Below, in pieces: positions 57,129-64,000 of a stretch of DNA of 64,000 nt; the stretch's first letter is position 1, and the number at the start of each line of letters is the position of its first letter. The notes under the pieces are model-generated. The model was not told the DNA's origin and did not search any database. It was given only the letters and a program-made list of their open reading frames with translations. Origin of the DNA: Vibrio sp. Y2-5 (GTDB taxonomy: Bacteria > Pseudomonadota > Gammaproteobacteria > Enterobacterales > Vibrionaceae); the NCBI RefSeq assembly GCF_014596725.1, contig NZ_JACVEG010000001.1:1013215-1077214 (forward strand), written 5' to 3'. A program made the translations under genes and the position numbers.

Positions 57129-57173
57129 GACCACTTCGGGCGTTCGCCCTTGAAGCTTTCGCTTGTTGTGGTC
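57129..57173. other. Branched hairpin in the phage intergenic region
   Basis: GACCAC (57129-57134) pairs with GTGGTC (57168-57173). Inside are GGGCG-TT-CGCCC (57138-57149) and AAGC-TTTC-GCTT (57153-57164). In single-stranded DNA this gives a three-way junction. Filamentous phages have such hairpins as packaging signals or replication origins. Function is inferred. Confidence 0.5.
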
Positions 57174-57204
57174 GCCTCTATTTCAACTGTTCAAGGTGGT
57201 TGGT

Positions 57205-57510
57205 ATGTTTCAAATTGTTGGTGGTTGTCTTTGCTCTGAATCTCTCATGATTCATCCTACGGATGATAAATATTCTTTTGTTGCGTCTCTTGATTATTGT
57301 AACGCTACTGTTTACACGTGGATGGAGCATGATTTCACGGTAGAACATTTTCATCATTCGGTGGTTGTTAACGATGAAGATAACGTTGTTTATCAGAAAT
57401 TACAGTTCGGTCAGTCACTCACCTTTACCTTTGAAACTAATTTAGATTTTCTTACTTTCTGCTCGTTTGTTGGTCTTGACTTGCTTCCTAAATCCATTGA
57501 GGAGGCTTGA
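57205..57510 (+). CDS. Small phage protein, unknown
   Basis: A 101-residue protein starting at ATG 57205, after AAGGTGG. It contains FTVEHFHHSVVVNDEDNVV and a C-terminal FLTFCSFVGLDLLPKSI. It is the first rightward gene after the operators and is followed with no gap by the 57-residue gene (TGAATG). No family recognised; early regulation or replication support is possible. Confidence 0.65.
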   Translation: MFQIVGGCLCSESLMIHPTDDKYSFVASLDYCNATVYTWMEHDFTVEHFHHSVVVNDEDNVVYQKLQFGQSLTFTFETNLDFLTFCSFVGLDLLPKSIEEA

Positions 57511-57684
57511 ATGGAAAACGCTTTATTAATGACGGCTGCTGACGTCGATATGATTGCTCAAGCTATCGCAATGTACTGCATGGTTTGGTACTTCGTTTGT
57601 CGTTTGGGTTATGAAGCAATTATTTATCTTGTTCATCATCTCCATAGCTTAAAAAAATCTGCCGAGGGCAAATTCGATGCGTGA
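57511..57684 (+). CDS. 57-residue phage membrane protein
   Basis: A short gene that starts directly after the previous stop, with GAGGAGGCTTGA before its ATG, the strongest ribosome site in the phage. The product has one hydrophobic helix (MIAQAIAMYCMVWYFVCRLG) and a His/Lys tail. It overlaps the rep start by 8 bases. Size and topology are like an inovirus minor protein; exact role unknown. Confidence 0.7.
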   Translation: MENALLMTAADVDMIAQAIAMYCMVWYFVCRLGYEAIIYLVHHLHSLKKSAEGKFDA

Positions 57685-59716
57685 ATCTGTCTTTGACCTC
57701 AAAACTCAACGCTTTGAAACAGTAGACTTTCAAGCGGTTCAAACACTGAACACTGCGCCTCATGTTTATGATAACCAGTTAGTTAGACCGTTTACTTTTG
57801 TCGACCATGCAAATCCGTCTTTAAGTCCTCGTCGTCAAGCCTTGCTTTCACAGATTCATTCTGTAGACGTGAGTGACAATGTCACGCATAAACCGTCCTT
57901 GTGTACAGAACTCTATGCCGTGACTCGTCGTCATGGTGACTTTGCGCCTTACATGGTTCAGGCGTTTACCAACATCACCAAACAAAAAGACGCAATGACC
58001 GCCTTATCAATGATTCGTGAAGCCGATGAACGTTTGCGCTCTGGTGGTGTTCGCGTGTCCCGCACTGATGAAGAAGTCATTGAACTGGCTAAAACCAAAT
58101 CCAAAGCGTTCAGCAAAATTCTTTGTCGCATTGATGATATTGATGCCCGTTTTGCCAAAGCTGAAAAACTGCTTTCTGGTTTGGGGCTTTCGTTCCGTGA
58201 AGAGTTGGTCAAACGCATGAAAAAATCGGGGCAACTCGAATCTCTTTGTAATCGCGCATGTTGTGATAAATGGCTTCGTCGTCAACTTCGTCGCCAGTAT
58301 TTCGCGCAAGTTGAAGCTGTGGCGCGTGACTTGCTCCTTGTGAACGCAAAGGAAAATCCATATTGCTCAATGCACAGCGTAAAGACGCTCCGTATGCGAA
58401 ATTCTGAAACGCTTCAGGCTTTATCTAATACCGTGTGTTATGTCGAAGATGACCCTGAAACATGGTTCACTTTACAGGAGCTTTCCGCTAAATCGACGGC
58501 TAACCCTGTGATTCGTCGCGCTGAAATGTTTGTACGCCTCAAAGCGTTTGAAGAAATCTGCAAGGATTCGGGTCACGTTGCCATGTTCTACACGGTCACA
58601 GCCCCTTCTCGCTTTCACGTTTACCAAGGTGACAAGGTGAATCCTAAATGGGAAAAGGCGGGTAAACCTACCGCTATTGATGCTCATAATCACCTTATGC
58701 ATGTGTTAGATGCGTTTCGCAAAGACTTAGATAAACAGGACGTGAAAATCTACGGTCTTAGAATCGTAGAGCCTCACCATGACGGTACACCGCATCATCA
58801 CATGTTGTTCTTTATTCATCCTGACCACAAAGATTTGGTCACTCGTACGCTCAAGCATCACGCTTTAGCCGATTCGCCAAAGGAAAAAGGCGCGCAGAAA
58901 TACCGCTTCAAAGCAGAAGAAATCGACTTCAAAAAAGGCTCTGCGGTGGGCTATGTCGCCAAGTACCTTTCTAAAAATATCGACGGACAACACATCGACA
59001 AAGACCGTAATTCTGACAAGTCCGGTCAAGATGCGGCTGAATCCGTTGTCTCATTTAATCGCGTTAATGGGGTTCGCCAGTTTCAGTTTTATGGTGGTCC
59101 TTCGGTTACTTCGTGGCGTGAAATGCGTCGTTTCCGCGAAGAATTCAAAGAGGACGATGCAGTGATTACCAGTAACCAATTCACCAAAGAAGAGCATTTT
59201 GTCCTTGAATCGATTCGCCGTGCTGCGGATATCGGTGATTTTAAAGCGTTTGTCATGGCTATGGGTGGCGTTTTCGTTCGACGTAACGACCAAACAATCC
59301 GACCTGTTTACGCTAAGAAAATTGACGTTGCAGGACTCTTCAAGCAAACCCGATACGGGGATGAAATGAGCGCGGCTATTCAAGGCATTCTCTTCAAAGG
59401 GAAGACCATCCCTACCCGCTTTAAAGACTGGAAATTTGAGAACAAGCGTAACTTCGTTCGTGGTATTCGCAACATTATGAACGGCACCAAAATGGTGTTT
59501 GAAACGTTAGAAGACGAATTTGAGTACCACCGCATGCAGCTTGAAGAGTTTCAACGCCTGCAAGATGAAGCCTTTTTTATGATGCAGGATTACGCCTCTA
59601 TTGAACCCTGCGTTATGTATCAAGATGAAATCTATTTCATCGATGACGCTCTTTCCTTCGGGTCGGACGGGCGGGCGCAGCCGCCGTCGACCGGAGGCTT
59701 GGACTTGTGTCACTAA
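57677..59716 (+). CDS. Phage replication initiator (GPA-type HUH endonuclease)
   Basis: A 679-residue rolling-circle initiator. The HUH motif is EPHHDGTPHHHMLFF with metal-binding histidines at about 373 and 375. The catalytic tyrosines are in GYVAKYLSKN, Tyr426 and Tyr430, the two-tyrosine arrangement of the phiX174/P2 gpA family (PF05840). It nicks the double-stranded origin and starts plus-strand synthesis. It is much longer than the RstA or Vf33-type Rep proteins. The end of the gene carries a GC-rich hairpin. Confidence 0.85.
   Translation: MRESVFDLKTQRFETVDFQAVQTLNTAPHVYDNQLVRPFTFVDHANPSLSPRRQALLSQIHSVDVSDNVTHKPSLCTELYAVTRRHGDFAPYMVQAFTNITKQKDAMTALSMIREADERLRSGGVRVSRTDEEVIELAKTKSKAFSKILCRIDDIDARFAKAEKLLSGLGLSFREELVKRMKKSGQLESLCNRACCDKWLRRQLRRQYFAQVEAVARDLLLVNAKENPYCSMHSVKTLRMRNSETLQALSNTVCYVEDDPETWFTLQELSAKSTANPVIRRAEMFVRLKAFEEICKDSGHVAMFYTVTAPSRFHVYQGDKVNPKWEKAGKPTAIDAHNHLMHVLDAFRKDLDKQDVKIYGLRIVEPHHDGTPHHHMLFFIHPDHKDLVTRTLKHHALADSPKEKGAQKYRFKAEEIDFKKGSAVGYVAKYLSKNIDGQHIDKDRNSDKSGQDAAESVVSFNRVNGVRQFQFYGGPSVTSWREMRRFREEFKEDDAVITSNQFTKEEHFVLESIRRAADIGDFKAFVMAMGGVFVRRNDQTIRPVYAKKIDVAGLFKQTRYGDEMSAAIQGILFKGKTIPTRFKDWKFENKRNFVRGIRNIMNGTKMVFETLEDEFEYHRMQLEEFQRLQDEAFFMMQDYASIEPCVMYQDEIYFIDDALSFGSDGRAQPPSTGGLDLCH
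59661..59692. other. GC-rich hairpin inside the rep 3' end
   Basis: GGTCGGACGGGCGG (59661-59674) folds with CCGCCGTCGACC (59681-59692), with two bulged G, around GCGCAG. It is far more GC-rich than the rest of the phage. It encodes GRAQPPSTG near the Rep C-terminus. A nicking origin, packaging signal or RNA processing site are all possible. Confidence 0.5.
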
Positions 59717-59749
59717 CTGTCGCCATTCATTTTTAATAAGGAAACACAC

Positions 59750-60067
59750 ATGATTGCTAAAGGTATGATTCAGGATATTGACGATATCCAACAAGTTAGC
59801 CGCACTAACCCGACTACAGGTGAACACACTCAATCGGGTGTGATCAAAGTGCTGACCTCTAAACCCACTCAAGTTATCGACGTTCGCGTAAACGTTGACC
59901 TCTGGAAAGAGTCACAAAACGGCAAGCACTTTGAATCTCTTGTCGGTAAACAGTTCGAATTCTTAGTTGAGTACAACCAGTACAGCTTCACGGATGCCTC
60001 TGGTGCGGCTCGTTCTGGTACGACTATGAACCTGTTTAACCTCCCTGCTGCACCTAAAGCAAACTAA
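59750..60067 (+). CDS. Probable phage ssDNA-binding protein (gpV role)
   Basis: A 105-residue protein beginning MIAKGMIQDIDDIQQVSRTN, without membrane helix, rich in beta-strand pattern. Position directly after rep and its size match the inovirus single-stranded DNA-binding protein that coats progeny strands. A ribosome site AAGGAAAC precedes the ATG. Assignment rests on position and size more than on motif. Confidence 0.65.
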   Translation: MIAKGMIQDIDDIQQVSRTNPTTGEHTQSGVIKVLTSKPTQVIDVRVNVDLWKESQNGKHFESLVGKQFEFLVEYNQYSFTDASGAARSGTTMNLFNLPAAPKAN

Positions 60068-60086
60068 TTCAACCGGAGGCTAAACC

Positions 60087-60305
60087 ATGATTTGTGTTCA
60101 AGCTGTTAATGACGTTCTTCAAGTCGTGAACTTAGCCGCTGGTGAATCTTGTCCATATATCTCTTTGTATGACTCCTCAGATTTTGGAAACCCTGACGGT
60201 GTTCTTACTTTAGCTGATATTGCCAGTTTGGCTGGTGCTGCTGCGGGGCTGTATGGACTTGTTTTTGTTATAAAACTTGTAATTTCACAACTCGGTTTTA
60301 GATAA
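60087..60305 (+). CDS. Small phage membrane protein, probable minor coat
   Basis: A 72-residue protein with a polar N-terminus (two cysteines, a short acidic part) and a C-terminal hydrophobic helix (IASLAGAAAGLYGLVFVIKLVI by position 44-66). CCGGAGG precedes its ATG. It lies just before the major coat gene, as minor coat genes do. No family recognised. Confidence 0.6.
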   Translation: MICVQAVNDVLQVVNLAAGESCPYISLYDSSDFGNPDGVLTLADIASLAGAAAGLYGLVFVIKLVISQLGFR

Positions 60306-60315
60306 GGAATCTATT

Positions 60316-60522
60316 ATGAAAAACTTACTTGTTAAGGCTGGCATTGTTGCGGCTACTGCTGTTCTTACTTCCCCTGCTTTCGCTGCTATTGATGTAACTG
60401 CTGCTACTACAGCAATTACTGATGATGGTGGTGCCGCTATCGCTGCTATCGGTGGCGCGTTGATTGGTCTGGCTGGTACGGCTGTTGTCTTTAAATGGGC
60501 TAAAGGCGCTATCTTCGGTTAA
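60316..60522 (+). CDS. Major coat protein (pVIII-like)
   Basis: A 68-residue precursor. The signal peptide MKNLLVKAGIVAATAVLTSP is cut near AFA. The mature 44-residue part has an acidic N-terminus (DVTAATTAITDDGG), a membrane helix and the basic end FKWAKGAIFG, typical of inovirus pVIII. A terminator follows it, as in Ff phages, so that it can be highly expressed. Confidence 0.88.
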   Translation: MKNLLVKAGIVAATAVLTSPAFAAIDVTAATTAITDDGGAAIAAIGGALIGLAGTAVVFKWAKGAIFG

Positions 60523-60534
60523 ACCTCAGTCCCC

Positions 60535-60560
60535 AAAGGAGGAGTTTTCTCCTCCTTTTT
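60535..60560 (+). terminator. Terminator after the major coat gene
   Basis: AAAGGAGGAG pairs with CTCCTCCTTT around TTTT, followed by more T. Confidence 0.9.
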
Positions 60561-60576
60561 CTCGTTGGAGTTCGTC

Positions 60577-60660
60577 ATGCCTACTTATATACACGTCAAT
60601 GACATTGTTTACCTGTTTGTACTCTTCGTCACTGTAGACGCTATTCGTCGCATGTTTTAG
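60577..60660 (+). CDS. 27-residue phage mini-protein, probable minor coat
   Basis: A very short gene with TTGGAG 8 bases before its ATG, ending 7 bases before the pIII-like gene. The product has one hydrophobic helix (VYLFVLFVTVDAIR) and a basic end. Ff pVII and pIX are similar (about 32 residues). Too short for automated calling. Confidence 0.65.
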   Translation: MPTYIHVNDIVYLFVLFVTVDAIRRMF

Positions 60661-60667
60661 GTGGGTT

Positions 60668-62263
60668 ATGAAAAAATACATTCTTCTGATTTTTTTATCT
60701 TTTTCTTTCTACACTCATGCTGAAATTGTCAGATATTCTAGCTATGGCAATAACTACAATCTTGTTGAAAAGTGTTCTGGCTTAAAGCTTGGTGATGTCA
60801 TCGAATCCAGTTCACTGTCTTCTCTTTGTCCTTCTGGTAAATCTTGGACAGACGGCTATACCTACACTGTTCAGAGTTCTTACTTTAGTTATCCCGGCTT
60901 TTTTGTTGATGTCTCTCGTAGTGATGGGCGTATGTTGTATGGATCGATTTCTCTTTCTACTGCTACGTGTGACAGCCCTAATGAGATAAACCCGCAAACT
61001 GGTAAATGTGAAGAACCTCCTGAAGACCAATGTCAAGCTGGTTATGTTTATGACTACAACACGGAATCATGTGTTGATGACCCTGATGATGATTTTTGTG
61101 GTGAGATGTTCGCGTCTTCTTATAATTCTTGTTGGGAGTCTAACGGGAAATTTAACCACTCTGCTTGGCAATGCGATGAGTCATCGCATGATTATTCTTA
61201 TTCCTGTGATGTGACGGACGCTGATAAATGTTATTTCGGTCAACCTAGTTATCCTGATTGTTTAGGTAATTCTGACAATGCGGACGCTCCTGACTCTAAC
61301 TATAATCCCGATTCACCTAGTTCTATTACACCTGATGCCCCTTTTGAAAAATCTGAACCTGATGCCGTAGCACCTACGGACAACACAGACACGGCTGTTT
61401 TAGCTGCTATTCAAAACATGAATAGGGACTTAAACAACGCAAACTCACAATTGTCTGCTGACCTCAATAATGGCGTTGCTTCGCTCAATATGTCGATTGA
61501 CCAGACAAACAAAAACCTTGATTCCATTGGCGTACTACTTGAGAACTCTTACAACCAAGATACCCAAGCACGTCAAGAAGCACTTAACTTTTATGGTCAA
61601 AATCTGGCGGGTTTAAGTTCGCTTAATAATTCGGTCAATGGTGTTAATGGTTCACTTGGTAAACTCAATTCTGACTTAAACAACGGATTTTCTAATTTAG
61701 GCGAATCGGTAGGTACTGGCTTTGATTCCCTTAACACCACTCTTGGTGAACAGTTCGGCACACTTGGTGAAGGTCTTGCTGATGGTTTTGGTTCGGTTAC
61801 CGATGGTTTGAACAATCTCAAAGACTCTATTAATGGCACCGTGAGCACTTCTGCTTGTGACACCTTCAGTTGTGATGGTTCTGCTGCTGCTTGTTATCTT
61901 GCTCATCAAGCTTGGTTTGATGAATGTTCTGCCAGTGCTGCAAGTCTCAATGTTACTGAAGAAGGGTCAAATCTTATTAGTGACCTTAAGACTATGGGCG
62001 AAGGTGCATTCGACGAAAATGGAGCACTTAAGAATTTTCATACTGATAGCGAATCAACAATGGAAAACTATTTGAAAGCGTACACCACAGAAAACGGATT
62101 CCGTTTCTCTGCTAGTTGTCCTGAGCCTCGCACCTATGATTTAAAAATTGCCCGAATGACATTAGACATGTCTCCATTTTGTTCATTGGCTTTGGTGTTC
62201 AGGGCACTGCTAATGGCTGGCGCTTCAATTATGTCACTCCTTATGTTTGCTAAACACTTATAG
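60668..62263 (+). CDS. Adsorption protein (pIII-like)
   Basis: A 531-residue protein. The signal peptide (MKKYILLIFLSFSFYTHA) precedes a cysteine-rich domain to about residue 190, a Pro/Asp-rich linker, a repetitive helical region around 240-390 with regular LN, SL and GxL spacing, and a C-terminal domain with several cysteines. The last 25 residues form a membrane anchor (LALVFRALLMAGASIMSLLM). Position and architecture match pIII, which binds the host pilus or receptor. Confidence 0.82.
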   Translation: MKKYILLIFLSFSFYTHAEIVRYSSYGNNYNLVEKCSGLKLGDVIESSSLSSLCPSGKSWTDGYTYTVQSSYFSYPGFFVDVSRSDGRMLYGSISLSTATCDSPNEINPQTGKCEEPPEDQCQAGYVYDYNTESCVDDPDDDFCGEMFASSYNSCWESNGKFNHSAWQCDESSHDYSYSCDVTDADKCYFGQPSYPDCLGNSDNADAPDSNYNPDSPSSITPDAPFEKSEPDAVAPTDNTDTAVLAAIQNMNRDLNNANSQLSADLNNGVASLNMSIDQTNKNLDSIGVLLENSYNQDTQARQEALNFYGQNLAGLSSLNNSVNGVNGSLGKLNSDLNNGFSNLGESVGTGFDSLNTTLGEQFGTLGEGLADGFGSVTDGLNNLKDSINGTVSTSACDTFSCDGSAAACYLAHQAWFDECSASAASLNVTEEGSNLISDLKTMGEGAFDENGALKNFHTDSESTMENYLKAYTTENGFRFSASCPEPRTYDLKIARMTLDMSPFCSLALVFRALLMAGASIMSLLMFAKHL

Positions 62264-62271
62264 GTGATCAC

Positions 62272-62652
62272 ATGGCTATCATCGTTAATATCATTACTTA
62301 TTTAATAACCCTCTTTCGTGCGGCTTTACCTTGGATTGCTGGCGCGATTGGTGCGAATGTCGGTCAATTGTTCCTTAGCATGGGATTTGGTGTCGTTTCG
62401 TTCGCTGGCTTTGATTATCTCATTGGTTACTTTATGGATATTGCTGTCAGCTCATTAAATGGGCTCGGTGATGTGGGCTATTTTGGCGCCGATATCGTTA
62501 ACCTGCTTGGTTATATGTGGCTTGATAAAGCGCTTAACCTTTTGTGTTCGAGTGCGGTTGCATTGCTTGTTATTAAAGGCGTTCGCGGTGGTGTGCTTAC
62601 TCGTCAAGTTTGGTACAAGCCAGGCACTAAAACGGGAGGCATGGAAGGATGA
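62272..62652 (+). CDS. DUF2523 minor coat protein (pVI-like)
   Basis: A 126-residue hydrophobic protein with three or four helices, from IVNIITYLITLFRAALPWIAG onward, ending RGGVLTRQVWYKPG. It matches the DUF2523 family, inovirus minor coat proteins in the pVI place. It overlaps zot by 4 bases. Confidence 0.85.
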   Translation: MAIIVNIITYLITLFRAALPWIAGAIGANVGQLFLSMGFGVVSFAGFDYLIGYFMDIAVSSLNGLGDVGYFGADIVNLLGYMWLDKALNLLCSSAVALLVIKGVRGGVLTRQVWYKPGTKTGGMEG

Positions 62653-63986
62653 TTTATTTACGAACGGGTTTACCGGGTGCGTCAAAAACACTTAATAGCT
62701 TACGTGAATTAGTTGTCTCTTATGATGCTGAACGACCAAAATTTTATAACAACATAAAACTATTAATGCTTGATATTGAGGTGTGCAAGTCGTTCTCTGG
62801 TTGGTTCTATGGTTGGTATTTTCCACGAATCAAAGATAATGCCGCTAAGAAAAAATTGATTAAGATAATGAAGCCGATTCACGATGACGGCGAATTTTTA
62901 TCGCTGTCGGATGCGCCTTGGCTTAACACTCATTATGAAAGTCACAATCACTTTGATACTTGGTTATATTGGGTTGAACGTGTCTACCCTAAGAAAGCTA
63001 TTGAGAAATTGAAATTGATCTTATCGGCGGCTAGTGATGATTATGCTGATAAGTTTGAATTAGTACTCCCTTTGAATCTTCACTTTCAGCATTTTGAAGA
63101 CCCGCATAAGTGGATGCAGCTTCCCAAACGCTCCATTATCTTGATTGACGAATGCCAGCAATTTTTCCCTCCTCGTGCAAATGGCTCTCGCGTTCCTGAC
63201 GCTATTGCGGCACTTGAAACACATCGACACGGTGGCTACGACTTACACTTTATTACTCAAGATAGAACGCTATGTGATGCCAACTTAAGAAAGCTGGTAG
63301 GTAAACATATTCACTTTTTCAATCCGTTTGGTGGCGCTCGTGTAACTCGTAAAGAGGCACAAAAGACCTTTGATCCGAATGATTATCACGACTCCAAACA
63401 AGCAACTAAGAAAGTCATTAAACGGGATAAGTCATTCTATGGGGTCTATTGGTCTGCTGAGATTCATACTCATAAGGGCAAAATCCCGATGATGTTTTAT
63501 GTGGGACTGTTTTTGATATTGGGTATCGCGTTTGCGGTCTATACGTTCAGTAATAAGTTTTTGGTGGAAAAGCCCAAAGTTGAAACGACAATCCCAGATG
63601 TATCAAGCTCTACAACCGTAAAAGATACCGGTTCTAATTCTACTGACACCTTAGAAGAACAACTAAAAACGCAGCTTAGCCAATTGGTCAAAGATGTTTA
63701 TATATCGGGTTCAATCATGCGCGTAGGCTCTAAGTTCAAATCTTATGAATATGTGTTTTATCGTGCTACTGATGAAGCAATTTTTGACCCATATTCTATT
63801 GGCTTGGTTGTTGAACCTATGGACAAGTGTCTTGCAAATGTAAAGCTTGGAGGCATTGTTTACCCTATCACTTGTAACCCGTTTTATGTTCGACAAGTTG
63901 TTGAAGATACTGATGAAAGTAGTAACGATATGGAGGGACTAGGTTCAAATCCTGATAAGCATAAGCCTAATATTAAGCTGTTCTAG
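62649..63986 (+). CDS. zot: Zonular occludens toxin-like assembly ATPase (pI)
   Basis: A 445-residue Zot/pI protein (PF05707), needed to export phage through the inner membrane. Walker A is TGLPGASKT at the N-terminus, Walker B SIILIDECQQFF near 170, and a membrane helix MMFYVGLFLILGIAFAVYTF near 280. The remaining 145 residues are periplasmic. In CTXphi this part carries the eukaryotic permeability activity; I cannot say it does here. Confidence 0.88.
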   Translation: MIYLRTGLPGASKTLNSLRELVVSYDAERPKFYNNIKLLMLDIEVCKSFSGWFYGWYFPRIKDNAAKKKLIKIMKPIHDDGEFLSLSDAPWLNTHYESHNHFDTWLYWVERVYPKKAIEKLKLILSAASDDYADKFELVLPLNLHFQHFEDPHKWMQLPKRSIILIDECQQFFPPRANGSRVPDAIAALETHRHGGYDLHFITQDRTLCDANLRKLVGKHIHFFNPFGGARVTRKEAQKTFDPNDYHDSKQATKKVIKRDKSFYGVYWSAEIHTHKGKIPMMFYVGLFLILGIAFAVYTFSNKFLVEKPKVETTIPDVSSSTTVKDTGSNSTDTLEEQLKTQLSQLVKDVYISGSIMRVGSKFKSYEYVFYRATDEAIFDPYSIGLVVEPMDKCLANVKLGGIVYPITCNPFYVRQVVEDTDESSNDMEGLGSNPDKHKPNIKLF

Positions 63987-64000
63987 CCCCGCAGGGATAA

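Larger units (their letters stand above)
56669..64000 (+). mobile_element. Integrated filamentous phage (inovirus), right end outside window
   Basis: The module order is a leftward regulator, an operator region, rightward early genes, Rep, ssDNA-binding protein, coat proteins, pIII-like, DUF2523 and Zot/pI. It starts precisely at a dif site, where filamentous vibriophages integrate through XerC/XerD; I see no integrase gene. At least 7.3 kb is present. The right dif copy and any genes after Zot lie beyond 64000. No toxin gene such as ctxAB is in this part. Confidence 0.92.

Noticed and set aside
56697..64000. CTXphi-type prophage with toxin genes
   Set aside because: No ctxAB, ace or rstABR-like sequence is visible; Rep and regulator types differ. 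Zot-like pI is a general assembly protein.
1..64000. CRISPR arrays, tRNA or rRNA genes, transposase genes
   Set aside because: No regular repeat-spacer array, tRNA-like fold, rRNA segment or transposase motif was recognised on reading both strands.

Overview
The window looks like chromosome I of a Vibrio. The evidence is the gene order and families: ribE, a ketoamine kinase, DUF3802, nagK, DUF2960, a formate dehydrogenase cluster with a tungstate transporter, tandem potD genes with potCBA, ttcA-uspE-fnr, the ccoNOQP and ccoHIS cbb3 oxidase genes, and a FIST/hybrid-kinase pair like V. cholerae NosP/VpsV. A Vibrio-type dif site follows, so the right end is near the replication terminus. No rRNA, tRNA or CRISPR array was recognised.

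Layout. (1) 1-8.3 kb is housekeeping and hypothetical genes: riboflavin synthase end, CPXCG protein, ketoamine kinase, NlpC/P60 lipoprotein, a chemoreceptor, a sterol-desaturase-like enzyme, a DTW tRNA-modification enzyme and NagK. (2) 8.3-13 kb is a minus-strand operon tupABC-mobA-mobB/moeA for tungstate/molybdate uptake and cofactor synthesis. (3) 13.2-16.7 kb is a sigma54-type response regulator with its membrane histidine kinase. (4) 16.7-20 kb is an MscS channel next to a large membrane protein with a P-loop ATPase domain. (5) 20.2-30 kb is fdhD, DUF3305/DUF3306, a polyferredoxin, a TorD-like chaperone, a Tat mini-protein, the three formate dehydrogenase subunits and a small membrane protein. 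(6) 30-35 kb is a second chemoreceptor with a structured leader, amtB and cobB. (7) 35-40 kb is polyamine uptake. (8) 40.5-45.8 kb is a three-gene envelope unit, ttcA, uspE and fnr. (9) 45.8-52.9 kb is cbb3 oxidase structural and assembly genes. (10) 53.1-56.5 kb is a small membrane protein and the NosP/VpsV-like pair. (11) From 56.67 kb to the window end is a filamentous prophage (inovirus) integrated at dif; its right end lies outside.

The most interesting signal is a likely sigma54 regulon. Sequences fitting the -24/-12 promoter (GG, ten bases, GC) lie before tupA, fdhD, DUF3305 and the polyferredoxin gene. A near-identical 15-base palindrome, GGGACAAAATGTCTC or GGGACAAATTGTCTC, lies about 80-90 bases upstream of the tup and polyferredoxin promoters. 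The adjacent sigma54 response regulator is the obvious candidate to bind it. This would tie metal uptake, cofactor synthesis and formate dehydrogenase expression to one sensor. A second, independent sigma54 unit precedes amtB, with two NtrC-like sites.

The prophage has a short switch region with three operator repeats, an HUH replication protein of the GPA type, a probable ssDNA-binding protein, coat proteins including two mini-proteins, pIII-like, DUF2523 and Zot/pI genes. Its leftward gene ends inside the dif site. All functional statements come from reading the sequence and from recalled family knowledge; no search was run.
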